Of a stretch of 64,000 nt of DNA, positions 48,301 to 59,364 are shown piece by piece; the first letter of the stretch is position 1; each line of letters opens with the position of its first letter. The notes beneath the pieces are model-generated. The model worked only from the letters and a program-made list of their open reading frames with translations, had not been told where the DNA came from and did not search any database. A program made the position numbers and the translations under genes. This stretch comes from Arenicola marina (lineage: Eukaryota; Annelida; Polychaeta; Arenicolidae): contig OZ025256.1 in the NCBI GenBank assembly GCA_964019135.1, positions 38,908,035 to 38,972,034 of the forward strand. Reading direction: 5' to 3'.

Positions 48301-51300
48301 AAATAAAAAATTTACATTAAAAAAGAGAGGGTGATCAATTGGCCAATTTAGTGTCACCTGGTGTTACAAAGTGAATGAATCTTTATAGAGGCTGTTCATG
48401 TGTCTGACTGTGACTCTCGCTGTGATCGTGAGTCGACAGAGGTCACAGTGTCAGTTTGTACGACAGTAGCAGTGTGCAGCCTGCACTATATTGACTACTA
48501 GTGTAGGTGTCAGTGACTGTCACTGTCAGTGACACTGACGAGTGAAGACTGAAGTGTAGACGGTGATCTGTCAGTGTCAGTGAGGCTGTCATGCATGCAG
48601 ACAGTGTCAGTGAGGCTGTCATGCATGCAGACAGTGTCATCACGATTTATTGTTAACAATAGACGCTTATCACAACCACATACTCTCACTGACTGTCCTC
48701 ACTGACCCAATGGCAATAAACCAGTCGCAGTGCCCCTTTCATAGCCTGCTGCAACACTGACACTGTCGGTCTGTTTAGCGTTGTCTGTCAGTGGGTGCGT
48801 GAGCGATAATGCAAGAGTCATGGCGCATCGAGTCAAATTTGTATTGTGACTCACCCAGTTTTCAAGGGTCAGTGGGCATAATCATGACACTTAATTTGCT
48901 ATGTGCGCATTTAAAATATTACATTAATGCCAGCGTTTCATTGGAAAAAACCAAGAAAATCGTAGATTGTTGGTCCCGAAGCGCGAAACTCAAATACCAC
49001 ACATTGACTGTCGGGTGGCGCTGCGGTCGGCTTGGTGCGTTACAACGGCTGAGCGGGCCCTTTGCCAACTTAACTGCTTAAGTCACCTACCAAGCAGACT
49101 TAGAAAGTTAAGTCAGTCGTCAGCGGCATCAGACTTAAGTTCTATCGTGGAACGCATTTGAAGGGGCATGGACTTAACTTAAGTCAAAACTTAGGATTTA
49201 AGTCAGAAAACGGACTTAAGTTCGTTCGTGGAACCGGGCCCAGAGCACTCAATGCGAGCGCTCTAACCCACTGAGCTACCGGGCCGGCCCCGGGGTAACT
49301 ACAAGAGTCCCTGCTGCAATGTACAGTAACTGTAGCTGTACAAACAGGAGCGCCTTATGCAATATGCACAGGCATATGGCATTTCACCACAGGCGTTTTT
49401 GTGGACTTTTTCAATAGTTTCAATTCATTCTTGAGTCACGCCATGTCTTATTGCGGTATTTATAAAACACAACATTTAATATTCCCAGTTGAAATTCATG
49501 TAACTCATGGGCATCCGATACCTGTCCGTCCCATCTGAACAGAAATAGATTTAACATAACTGGGGCCAAAACGAGACAGATTTCATCCGGGAGAGCGCAG
49601 ATACTACACATTATATCCCTGTCAACAGGGAGTCACATGCACCCCAACGATAGGCTGACGACAGATGTCAGAGAAAAACATGTGAGGGCGGGTTTTCATG
49701 ATCGTTTATGCTGTTAAAGTGGTTCATTTTTATAATGATTTTGGCCACAGTTAAAGGAAGCCGCCAGCCTGGCTTCTAACGCTGCTTTACCGATTCATAA
49801 AATACCTAAGTGACTATCCTTCAAATTACAGAATTTTCCGTCCTGTCTGTAGCTAACAATAAAGTTAGAAGTGACCACCATCCACGATTTCGTCGTTTAA
49901 ACAGGCGGCAGCCCTTTTTTGGGGGGTGTCCGCGATTGACCAATCACAAGGCGATACTCTAATTATATGCAAACCGGAAATAACGCCAACTGTGTGAGCA
50001 AAACAAGAGCGCATGATCATGGCTCATATAAATAACTCTAATCATGTTTTTTTTACGGAGACAATCGTTGCAAGATATATATCAATATTTTTAGATGCTA
50101 TTTTTCCATGAAACACTAAAATCAGGGTCTACAGCGCGGCTTGGAACTGCCACAATTCGTCTGTAAATCGCGATAACTTCCAGTTACATCGTAAGGCGGC
50201 GGCATCTGAAAGCTCACAATATACGTCGCTTGCTCCGGCACAATGGCGCGCGGCTCGACGTCAATGGGGGCGGGTTGCCTTAATTTATTTCTTTTTACCA
50301 GTCGGCCTAAACAAAGCGTTAACAATAGCCAATTTAATTTTAAGATGTCAACTTTCGGTGCAGATCGCGATTATACTAGTTTGGACACCCGCTTTAACAT
50401 TGAAAGCATGATGAGTACGCCACCTTGAGAAGCTTCATGTTGCCCTTGGCAGCAGCCATGTGGAGGGCTGAATCGCCGCCGTTGTTGGTGAGATGGACGT
50501 CACTTCCTGCCCCGATTAGCTCCAGAACTTTCTGTCCCTCCCCTGTCTTGGCGTGGTAGACTGCCTCCAGCAGGGCAGAGTTACCTGAAGGCAGCACCGT
50601 CAGGGGTTTTACCTTTAGACGAGGCTCTACAATGGTGTCTGGAGCGGTCCGTAATATTTATTATAGTGCATATTGCGCCGTTCACAAAGAGATATGGCTT
50701 ATGATTGGTAAAGCCAACGTATTAATGCTCGGCATGCATCCGGCTACTCGTTAACCTTAACAGAAACAGTAAGTTTACCATTGACACCAGTAGAGCTTAC
50801 TATTGGCACCAGTAGAGGTTACCACTGACACCAGTAGAACTTACCATTGGCACCAGTAGAGTTCACCATTGACACCAGTAGAGCTTACCATTGGCACCAG
50901 TACAGCTTACCATTGACACCAGTACAGCTTACCATTGGCACCAATACAGCTTACCATTGACACCAGTAGAGCTTACCATTGGCACCAGTAGAGGTTTCCA
51001 CTGACACCAGTAGAACTTACCATTGGCACCAGTAGAGTTCACCATTGACACCAGTAGAGCTTACCATTGGCACCAGTACAGCTTACCATTGACACCAGTA
51101 CAGCTTACCATTGGCACTAATACAGCTTACCATTGACACCAGTAGAGCTTACCATTGGCACCAGTAGAGGTTACCACTGACACCAGTAGAACTTACCATT
51201 GGCACCAGTAAAGCTTACCATTGGCACCAATAGGGGTTATCATTGACAACAGTACAGCTTACCATTGACACCAGTAGAGCTTACCATTGGCACCAGTAGA

Positions 51301-54015
51301 GCTTACCATTGGCACCAGCAGAGGTTACTATTGACACCAGTACAGCTTACCATTGACAACAGTACAGCTTACCATTGGCACCAGTAGAGGTTACCACTGA
51401 CACCAGTAGAACTTACCATTGGCACCAGCAGAGCTGGCCACTGGCACCAGTGGAGTTTACCATTGACAACAGTACAGCTTACCATTGACACCAGTACTGC
51501 TTACCATTGAAAACAGTACAGCCTATTACTGCCACCTGTACAGCTTACCACTGACACCATGGTGTAGATTGAGCTTACCCTTCCCACCAGTACAGCTTAC
51601 CATTGACATATATGAGGTTGACGTCCGCCCCCCTTGCCAGGAGCAGTCTCGGCACGTCTAGCTTATCATTGACACCGTACAGCCCACCACTGACACCAAT
51701 ACAGCTTACCATTGACACCAGTACAGCTGACCATTGACAACAGTACAGCGTATTACTGCCACCTGTACAGCTTACCACTGACACCATGGTGTAGATTGAG
51801 CTTACCCTTCCCACCAGTACAGCTTACCATTGACATATATGAGGTTGACGTCCGCCCCCCTTGCCAGGAGCAGTCTCGGCACGTCCAGCTTATCATTGAC
51901 ACCGTACAGCCCACCACTGACACCAATACAGCTTACCATTCAAACCACTTAAGCTCACATTGACACCAGTAGACCTTACCACTCCCACCAGTACAGCTTA
52001 CCATTGACACCAGTACAGCTTACCATTGACATATATGAGGTTGACGTCGGCCCCCCTCGCCAGCAGCAGTCTCAGCACGTCCAGGTTGTCGTCGCCGCGC
52101 TCCCTGGCGGCCACGCAGAGCGGGAAGGCGCCGCTGCGGCCCCCGACATTCACATCGGCTCCTCGGTCGAGCAGCAGCTCACACGCCTCAAGGTGCCCCA
52201 GCCCTACGGCCATGGCTGCGGGGAAAACAAGACGGAGGTATTGTCTCCATTGCAGGCATGGCGTGATTACATTGTAAATGTAATCGATTACGATTACTTG
52301 GAAATTTCATGATTACGATTACGATTACAAGAAATATGAAAGTAATCGATTACGATTACAGCAAATATGAAAGTAATCGATTACGATTACATTGAAAGTA
52401 ATCTTGATTACAATCATGATTACTTTCCATGTTTTTAATAAATGAGCTCTTAACTAGACCTTTAAGTAGCTATTTCAACACGCAGTAAACATTGGAAGAG
52501 CGGGGCCACACAGATTTGGCGATAACGAGTTCAGAAGCAGGCGATTCAAATACTAGCGGTTTGTATGAAGACTGGGCAGCTTGGTTGGGAGAGCGTCAGA
52601 TTTCTGATAATAGGGCTGTGCCTTCAATTCCCGACGGGAGCATTTTTTTATGGCATTTAATGAGGGTTACAACCCACGGTAATCACTTTGTGAAGAACAA
52701 CCCCCGATCGTCATAAGTTATTCTAAATATTTTAAGTTATTGAAAGCATAAGTGGAAAAGTTATATTAAATATTAACTCTAATGTAAAAGACACAAATTA
52801 TATATATTTGATACAAATTCGCTGCATTTATTCTTATCTTCCTTAGAAGGAGGTGTGGTGGGTAACAGAACTTATGTCTTCTATGTAAAGTGGCAGGTAA
52901 TAAAGGAAACCACGACGCTATAGGACTCAGGGATATCTATAGCATACATTGTCGCCCCCAGTACTGAACCCAGTCAAGTTTGTTTTATAACAACACCTTC
53001 AAATTCATCTATGCAGAGAACAATAACACAAGCATTTAACCTCATTCCATCAGGCCCCCGCCCACCCACTCCCAATAACACAGGTGGCTCTGGACCATCC
53101 CTAGTTATCCAATGCAAACAAGATTAGCATGGGATTAAGAGGTAGTCCACTTTCGGTTACCCAGCCAGCTTAATTGTTATGTCTGGTTTTGTCTCGGGTG
53201 GGACAGGAAGGACCAGAAGGGTAGGAGGGGGGGGGGGTGGTTGGGAGGGGGGCGTCTCTACAGTAGGACTGCAATGGCCAGTTTTCATTTATTATACTGG
53301 CGACATGGAAGGTGTGAAGCGCAGTTCTGAGACTGAAACAGCCCGAGTAAAAATTGTAAAGTAATCATCCAAAGTAATCATGATTACGATTACATTAGCA
53401 ATGTAATCGATTACGATTACATTGCCTTTAAAACCAATGTAATCGCTTACGATTACGATTACTTGGAAAATATAATCCATTACAATCTATTACGATTACT
53501 GATTATAATTACCCCATGCCTGCTCCATTGGTAGGATACTTGACCCTTTGTAGGTCATTTCACAACCATGGAAAGGGCCAGAGAAGAGAGGAGCCATGAC
53601 TCCAGGGGCATAATCCCTTACTCTTTGCATGGGAGCTTTATCCTAGCCAAGATTCGAACCATCAACCAGCCACTTGGGGAGGAATATCAGAGTACACTTG
53701 ACACTACACGCCAAGGCAGGAGTAATATGTGGGCTGTTCAGAAATTATGGCTCCATATGTTTACATTGAACAACCTGAGACTAAAGTTATGCATAAGACT
53801 AGAGTTATGCATCTTGCATTCCATTAGCAATAGAAGCTCAAGGGTATAAGGTACCAGATCAACAGATTCACACCTAGGGGAGAGTGCATAGAGAGCCTCA
53901 GATTTGGATCCAAGCCTTCGTCAAGCATGGACTTAATCTTGTCAATGTCATCATTCTGCAAAGCATGGTAGATTGTCTTCCCTGCCAGTATGACCGAAGC
54001 AACAACCTCTGCCAT
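44553..54015 (-). CDS. Ankyrin-repeat and SOCS-box protein (ASB-like), 4 exons, spliced
   Basis: Four minus-strand exons join in phase to 433 aa with stop TGA at 44553-44555. About ten ankyrin repeats span residues 16-370 (examples: SPLAMAVGLGHLEACELLLD, IRPLHLAAFG, KTPLFKAVDGGHLAMVERLI). A C-terminal SOCS box at about 390-429 contains a BC-box, PLHDLCRMSI, matching the Elongin B/C binding pattern, and a Cul5-box, LPLPGKVLEYL, matching the LPxP...YL pattern. By family knowledge, such proteins are substrate receptors of Cullin5-RING E3 ligases, with ankyrin repeats binding the target. The start ATG at 54015 follows a 15-nt 5' UTR piece after an acceptor, so an upstream non-coding exon is expected. 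The target and the vertebrate ASB counterpart are unknown. Confidence 0.94.
45428..45548 (-). mobile_element. SINE S1 copy, tail part (split by transposon)
   Basis: Matches 43620-43770 up to CTCTCAGGTGGCC, with a short internal deletion, and resumes at 49241 with CAGAGCACTCAATGCGAGCG. A 3.7-kb element lies between. Confidence 0.88.
45551..49240. mobile_element. 3.7-kb DNA transposon with ~100-bp terminal inverted repeats, inside a SINE
   Basis: The left end GGCCCGGTTCCACGAACGGA and the right end GTTCGTGGAACCGGGCC are inverted copies. The match continues inward for about 100 bp through ACTTAAGT-rich sequence, including CGCGTTCCACGA on the left and TCGTGGAACGC on the right. It is inserted in SINE S1 in intron 3 of the ankyrin gene. 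The interior is AT-rich, with a TA repeat at 46271-46291 and a GTCAGTGAC/CACTGTCAGTG-rich tract at 48500-48640. No transposase is recognised, so it is probably non-autonomous or decayed. The target duplication is unclear (at most 1-2 bp). Confidence 0.82.
46813..46896 (+). CDS. Short open frame in the transposon, possible Myb/SANT-like start
   Basis: Reads MANWTPQELKVLFWNVDKHL then PIIDVPQ and a stop. WTPQELKVLF resembles the first helix of Myb/SANT-like domains carried by PIF/Harbinger elements. It follows an acceptor-like TTTGCAG at 46795. Only 27 residues are open, so it may be an exon fragment or chance. Confidence 0.25.
   Translation: MANWTPQELKVLFWNVDKHLPIIDVPQ
49241..49289 (-). mobile_element. 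SINE S1 copy, head part (split by transposon)
   Basis: On the minus strand reads GGCCGGCCCGGTAGCTCAGT then GGGTTAGAGCGCTCGC, the tRNA-like 5' head that completes 45428-45548. Confidence 0.88.
49290..50423 (-). other. Remainder of ankyrin-gene intron 3
   Basis: Mixed DNA with no recognisable exon or repeat copy. Confidence 0.4.
50424..50584 (-). CDS. ASB-like gene exon 3 (ankyrin repeats 4-5)
   Basis: Minus-strand acceptor GCCTTCAG and donor GTGGCG. Encodes residues 112-165: NSALLEAVYHAKTGEGQKVL to DSALHMAAAKGNMKLLK. Phases fit exons 2 and 4. Confidence 0.94.
50769..52023 (-). repeat. 22-bp array built on the exon 2 splice donor, with duplicated exon ends
   Basis: On the minus strand the unit is GGTAAGCTGTACTGGTGTCA plus AT. 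The true junction GTCAATG|GTAAGC of exon 2 is the first unit; roughly 50 further copies follow, many keeping AATG|GTAAGC. Two partial copies of the last ~60 bp of exon 2 (51601-51660 and 51828-51887) sit inside the array with their own donor, as part of a ~227-bp duplication. They lack a clear acceptor. Confidence 0.93.
52024..52215 (-). CDS. ASB-like gene exon 2 (ankyrin repeats 2-3)
   Basis: Minus-strand acceptor CCCCGCAG and donor GTAAGC. Encodes residues 48-112: AMAVGLGHLEACELLLDRGA to LLLARGADVNLIYVNG. Joins exon 1 in phase (SPL|AMAVG). Confidence 0.95.
52253..53522. mobile_element. hAT-like non-autonomous element in intron 1 (perfect 8-bp target duplication)
   Basis: Ends CAGGCATGG and CCATGCCTG are inverted and flanked by CTCCATTG on both sides (52245-52252 and 53523-53530). 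Inside both ends are arrays of TAATCGATTACGATTACA (52255-52430, 53345-53515) that extend the inverted symmetry. A tRNA-like stretch GCAGCTTGGTTGGGAGAGCG near 52577 suggests a nested SINE head. No transposase. Confidence 0.88.
53565..53705 (-). mobile_element. Diverged SINE S1-like fragment
   Basis: On the minus strand it has GATGGTTCGAATCTTGGC (B box), GCAAAGAGTAAGGGATTATG and GGAGTCATGGCTCC, matching the S1 tail order with many changes. Confidence 0.65.
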
Positions 54016-54030
54016 AACTCTTGATTAAAT
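53874..54030 (-). CDS. ASB-like gene exon 1 (start, first ankyrin repeat)
   Basis: Minus-strand acceptor TTTATTGCAG at 54031, ATG at 54015, donor GTGTGA at 53873. Encodes residues 1-48: MAEVVASVILAGKTIYHALQ and SMLDEGLDPNLRLSMHSPL. The acceptor implies an upstream 5' UTR exon that I could not locate. Confidence 0.88.
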
Positions 54031-54199
54031 CTGCAATAAAATTATATATACAATCAAATACAGTTCATAATCACTGCTCTTCTCTTTCAATAAAATGTAT
54101 ACAGGTGTATATGTTGACTATAATGGAGGATCTATTGCAATTTTAAAAAAAAGTAAGGGAATAATGCAATATATCAGTATTCTTAGAGGTACTCTTACA

Positions 54200-54570
54200 G
54201 TTAAAGCAGCCTGCTTACATGCGCCATCTTAGATCTGTTACATTTTAGAATTAAGACTAAAAATATCTCAAAATTATGATGCATATATGTTTTATAGCTA
54301 GTTGAGTCAGTAAAACAACAATTTCAACATAACACTGTGCTGACTAGTTTATCACTCGTGGACACCCTAGTGAGCAGCAGTCGACCTCACACAAAATATC
54401 GAATGGCGTACAGGGATATAAAGCTGGCCACCAACTTTTGCTCCAGTGAATAAAGTTGCTTCTCTGTGGATAGCCCATAGGCTTTCAGCATGTTCAGGAT
54501 TTAAATTCAAGACAGAATATACTTATTTGACATGGAGAAGAGATTGGTAAGATAAAAATTACAGAACTTG
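54200..54570 (+). repeat. Dispersed repeat R3, copy 2 (CpG-depleted)
   Basis: Copy of 23370-23735 in the same orientation, ending ATGGAGAAGAGATTG|GTAAG. CG sites of the first copy are mostly TG or CA here, for example GCGCGG versus GTGCTG. Confidence 0.78.
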
Positions 54571-57160
54571 TTACTTTAAAGTAAATTACAAACAAAGTCA
54601 TTCAATGGTGATACTATTATATATATACATCAATAGGAGTATACTATCATTTATTTATATATGGAAAATTCTGGCAATTCTAATTATAACATTAAATAAC
54701 TTATTACAGTCTACCAGTGACAAAGTTGTGCAGCATTTGCCCATCAAGTCATTGAAGAAAAGGAGTAAGCACTTGTTTTGACATCTTCTATTTCAATGAT
54801 CTCAATTTCTTCTAATGGCAACCAATTAAGTTTGCATTGATTAAGTCACCCTATCTATGAGTTTCTGAATAATCACACCTAACTGCACTTATCTGAGTGG
54901 ATAGGTAAAGTTACATATATGAAACTAAAATGCTGCAACCTCAATATATGTATGAATGCTAGCATCCAATTTACAGGTGCTCAGATCAGTTGATACAATA
55001 TATTTACCTACTACACTTAAATAAAGAAGTGTAAGAGGTGGGCTAGCCTGAAAGCAAGACATCATTGTCATAAGACAGTTGGGAAAGGGACAACATGTTA
55101 TTCCTTTTCCAATGGTATGGGTAAACCACAAAACAGACTCTGAATAGGCGAAATGGAGTGGTTGGTGGCCGTATTGGTAGTGTGACGCTTCACAGGTGGC
55201 GGCTGACAGATACAATGTTGCTAACATCCCTATGAAAACAAAAAATGTTTTCCCGCTAACAGAAGCAACCAATTGCATTCGTTTGAAAACATCACCCCAA
55301 TGACCAATAACCAATTATCAACATCGCAGTGAATCCACTACATCCGCGACAGAGAACGTTGACTCTGCACACCATTGAAATCAATCCTTGATTCAATGAA
55401 TCCAGGTTCACAGTTACCGAATGCACACATGTCCCAATTGCAGCTTAACAGATGTGTGAACGCACACATCAAGGCCTCAAAGCTCTGAAGCCAGTCAAAC
55501 ACCTTTCGCAAATAAAACTGCATCATAATTGCACCCAAACTGAACAGCCCATAACCTTGAAGCCAGTTTTACAGCATCATAATCACAACATGAAAGTGTT
55601 GAAGCCATCTGCACATTTAATAATATAACGAAACTTTCCCATGGCAGCGAATATAATGAAACGGCTTGCTATGGCGATGCGATCGGCAAATGTTCCCGCA
55701 ACAAACTACATTTCTTTGAACATCAATTGATACTAACAAGAGTGCTATAAATGTTAATTGTAAGGGCTTTAGATATGAGAAATGACCTTTCGATCCATCA
55801 AGACAGTGATTAGCAAAGGTGTTATTTGCACCCCTTGTTGCATTTAACCCTTTAATCCACGTAACCCCCACCCCCCCGGCCTCTCTCACTCCACTCCCAC
55901 CCTACTCGGCTTCTGCAAGCTCGAGATTTCAGGGCGCAAACGAGACTGAAGAGACTGGCGGCTGACTCAGGGGTATTACAGGTCCAAAATGTTCAAGTTT
56001 CCTTCTCTCTAATTGACATACCTTATTGAATAAAAGGTATTACTTTGTAGTACTTCGTATTAGTTTGTATTCACTACTAATATATGGCTACCAACTACTC
56101 TGTTTCGCCTATTCTTGCTCCATTTCATGGTTTACCCATACCCCTTTCCCAACAGACTTAACATAACAGTAAGGTCAGGTTTTCAGACTAAAGCCTAGTG
56201 GAGGCTGGTACAGCTTCAACGACAGCTTAAACTAATGACTGAGACGAGTACTCATGCAACTACCCATAAATGGCCTTGCCGCCTCCATGAGCACTGAGCA
56301 CTGAATTAAGTAGCCCCCCTCCCTCCCAGGGCCCAGCGGCGCATGCATGCAGCATGCAGCATGCATTGGGTGCAGTGGAGCATGCATGGGCCAGCGGTAG
56401 TGTGGAGGAGGAGAATTTTCAAATTTCTGCGAATATCATACTGGAAATTCTATTATGGACTTATTTGTTATAGACATATTATGGATCGTTATCAGGCTAG
56501 TTGTTTGAGCAATTCTTGATTCAACGCGAGGAGTATTTTCAGCATCCGCCGTATGCGGATGTTACACTTGTCAGGCCCACCCCCCCCACCCCCTTTCCCC
56601 ACCTCCCGAACTTGATACCAACAAAGTAGGGGATCCAGTACAAACAGGAGAGGGGGGACCACGTTCATGGTTTCTTAGGGACGTTAAAGAAAAGGGGGTG
56701 GTGGAGGACTCCTGCCCCTGTGTCAGCCCCTGCTCTTGTTACACCCAGTGTTACACGGCTCAGCGAGGCCATGCAGGGCCTGGTCCACCCGCAGGGGCGG
56801 ACACGCATGGTGGCCGATTAGCGGCCTAAGCAGCCAATCACCAGCTCGGGGGCCTCGGGCGGACTGACCAATGAGGGGTATCGCCAACACCCATACTGGT
56901 CAGTCTGAATGGGTACAAAAAGGGCAAAGGCCAGCAACTCGAGGTTCCACGTACCGAGGACCTGAAGACGACAAGACTCTCCCTCCCCCGATGACTCCAA
57001 GACCCACAACAGACTGTAAGGTATAGCCCATTCTTGTATCATTAATCTACATCTACGTTTTTATCTTACGAAAAATATTATATCTAAACTTACTACTGTG
57101 TTGATTTTGTATATCCGTTGGCAGTTTACCAGGCTAGCTGTGCCCCGACCGCTCTACCCC
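54571..57160. other. No convincing gene
   Basis: Short minus-strand open frames (54925-55314, 55617-55889) have hydrophobic stretches but no recognisable domain. Words TTTCGCCTATTC, TGGTTTACCCATACC and CCTTTCCCAAC occur at 56104-56155 and, inverted, at 55078-55160, so part of the region is repeat-derived. GCATGC-rich sequence lies at 56340-56390. Two CCAAT-type motifs and a TACAAAAAGG at 56850-56925 could be a promoter, direction uncertain. Confidence 0.35.
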
Positions 57161-57164
57161 CAGT

Positions 57165-57335
57165 AGCTAATTCCCCAGGTTACGTAACTTCCCCGAGTGG
57201 CTAATTCCCCAGGTTACGTAACTTCCCCTAGTGGCTAATTCCCCAGGCTGCTTAACTCCCCTAGTAGCTAATTCCCCAGGCTATGTAACTTCCCCTAGTG
57301 GCTAGTTCCCCAGGCTGCTAAACATCCCCTAGCCT
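57165..57335. repeat. 34-bp tandem repeat, 5 units
   Basis: The unit contains CTAATTCCCCAGGTTACGTA then ACTTCCCCTAGTGG; later units have CAGGCTGCT. Confidence 0.9.
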
Positions 57336-57975
57336 AATCCCCAATCCCTGAATCATTGTGAATAGCAAAGTTAACACTCTCACTAATTTGTGGGTATTTG
57401 CGACATCAGGTGTATTCCCCTCCCTGGGAAAGGGATTAGGAATTCACGGTTAAGACGAGCATCCACCTTTGGAAACAGCTGGAAATGTAGCAATTGATCC
57501 TGCTTCAATCGTCAGCTACCTTTATCCCTGCTGGAGGGGGGGTGGGAGGGATATATTTCATCAAAATACACCTTCAGAAATAAAATATTCCTAAAAAAAA
57601 TTAAACTCACAAAACCTACATTTCATATGTAAACCAACATTAGTAGAGAATGTCTGGGAAAATTGGTTACATTCGGGGGCTGGTACCCTATCATCTCCCC
57701 CTCCATACCATTTATCACGTCGAGGGACACCGTGGCACGAAGCCAGCGAAGTCTGCTGCAGTTACGGCGAGTACACAATTTGTACGCTAGTGGGCACTAT
57801 TTCACGGCAGGAAGTACAACTACAAACATGGCAGAGCTTGAATTGTTTTCGGTTGTTACTGGTGCAAAGTTGTTGTTTCTCACGCTTTACAACGCCTGAC
57901 AACGATCCTACTATGTAAAAAAAAAATGCTGTTGGCGGTAGCCACAGCGGCTTGCTTGCAGGAGTAGAGTGGGGG
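57336..57975. other. Nothing recognised
   Basis: No exon or repeat family is recognisable. Confidence 0.3.
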
Positions 57976-58076
57976 TTAGCCTGAATGTTCAGATGGTACA
58001 GTCTTGACACTTGTTCTTGTGACTGTTACAGTAAGCATCAGACTGTCAAACTGTAACGTCTGAACATTCAGGCTAA
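57976..58076. repeat. 18-bp perfect inverted repeat (hairpin/MITE remnant)
   Basis: TTAGCCTGAATGTTCAGA at 57976-57993 and its reverse complement at 58059-58076, both flanked outside by G5 runs. Inner CAGTCTTGAC/GACTGT words extend the symmetry loosely. Confidence 0.85.
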
Positions 58077-59050
58077 GTGGGGGTCTGCATAGCTCTGTTT
58101 GATGGCGTTAATGGTTACGGCAGACTGATAGGCTATCCATAACAAGTCATCTGATGGGGCTAGTGGTCTGCACTGCCTACATACTAACATAGAACAAGTT
58201 CTATATCAATTACAGCGCCTAAGGCTTTGGTGTCAGGGTTTCAACCGATCTGAGCACCTGTAATCCAATTACAGGCTTACCTTGGCTTTGTTATAATCAT
58301 TAAAGAAATGCTACCATTGCAAGCACTGGTACTGTCACTAAGTCGAAGTGACACTGACAGACACTGAAACTGTCACCAATTCAATTGGGCGATAATGGAA
58401 GGGCGATAATGGAAGACTTGGGAAGTTTGTTCACACCGCGTAACACCTCTAAACGAGCCCATGATTTTGTGACCTCGAGATTCGCATTCCATTTGTAACG
58501 CTGGGAGTATTGATGCTGTTACCGGTAAAACAAAATCCACACCTTTTTCGCTGAATCGGACTCTCTGAAAGTGAAAGTTTACATGACAACTTCGCTCGCG
58601 ATCTCGCTAAGCTGGTACCAGCGCGATCTGGATTCGAGTGATTCGCCAGGCGGCGCTTCATGTACTCCGAGAGTCGCCCCATTCGCTAGGTGGCGTGTGA
58701 TTGGCACTCCAGGGTTATCACCGTGCGCTGTTGCAGCCGTTTGGCTTAGCTTCTGATCCATGCAACGGAATGGCAACTGGCTTGAGTAAACAGTGTGGTG
58801 GTTGTGTGTGTGTGATCGCAAACGGTCGCAATTTCGACTAAATTCTTAAATTTACCCCACAGAAATGAAATTTGGTGTCATCCTGGGGCACACATCAGTG
58901 TCCGTAGAGCGGGTTTGCCTTGAGAAAAAAAAAGAATAAACGAAGCGGGCCTGCATAGAAATGCGACAGAGCGGATCAATTGCAAAAAGATACCCCCTCA
59001 GTGAGGTGGTGAAAAGAGGGAGGCCCAGCAAACAGGTTAACGCCATGACA
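58077..59050. other. Nothing recognised
   Basis: Mixed DNA; no supportable gene. Confidence 0.3.
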
Positions 59051-59097
59051 ACTTCGACACAACGTTATTTTTTGTTGCGATAACGTTGTGACGAAGT
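59051..59097. repeat. Short inverted repeat
   Basis: ACTTCGACACAACGTTAT and ATAACGTTGTGACGAAGT pair at 17 of 18 positions around an 11-base loop. Confidence 0.8.
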
Positions 59098-59364
59098 GAA
59101 AATGTATGGTTGACGTTGCAAGAACAAATTTTGTATTTATAACTGCCACACGCAGCCAATTTTTATTAGTCACTATGTATGGCAAAGGTTTCATTTTTTA
59201 TGAAATTTGGGCTAGAAAATATTAAGTTCAGTGTCTGCGACAAACGTTTTAACAACGCTTTCCTAATGTTAACGTTAACTTAACCACCCCCACCAGTCTC
59301 TTTTCAAAACCCTGGATCATAATCAAGGAATCATCGCCCTGAAATCGCGCTTTTAGGTCAGTGT

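Noticed and set aside
51601-51887. Extra ankyrin exons inside the 22-bp array
   Set aside because: They are copies of only the last ~60 bp of exon 2 with a donor but no convincing acceptor, so they are repeat passengers.
54925-55314. Small secreted protein with a hydrophobic N-terminal stretch (FFVFIGMLATLYLSAATCEA)
   Set aside because: Part of the frame overlaps a sequence repeated in inverted form at 56104-56155, and no exon junctions or family could be recognised.
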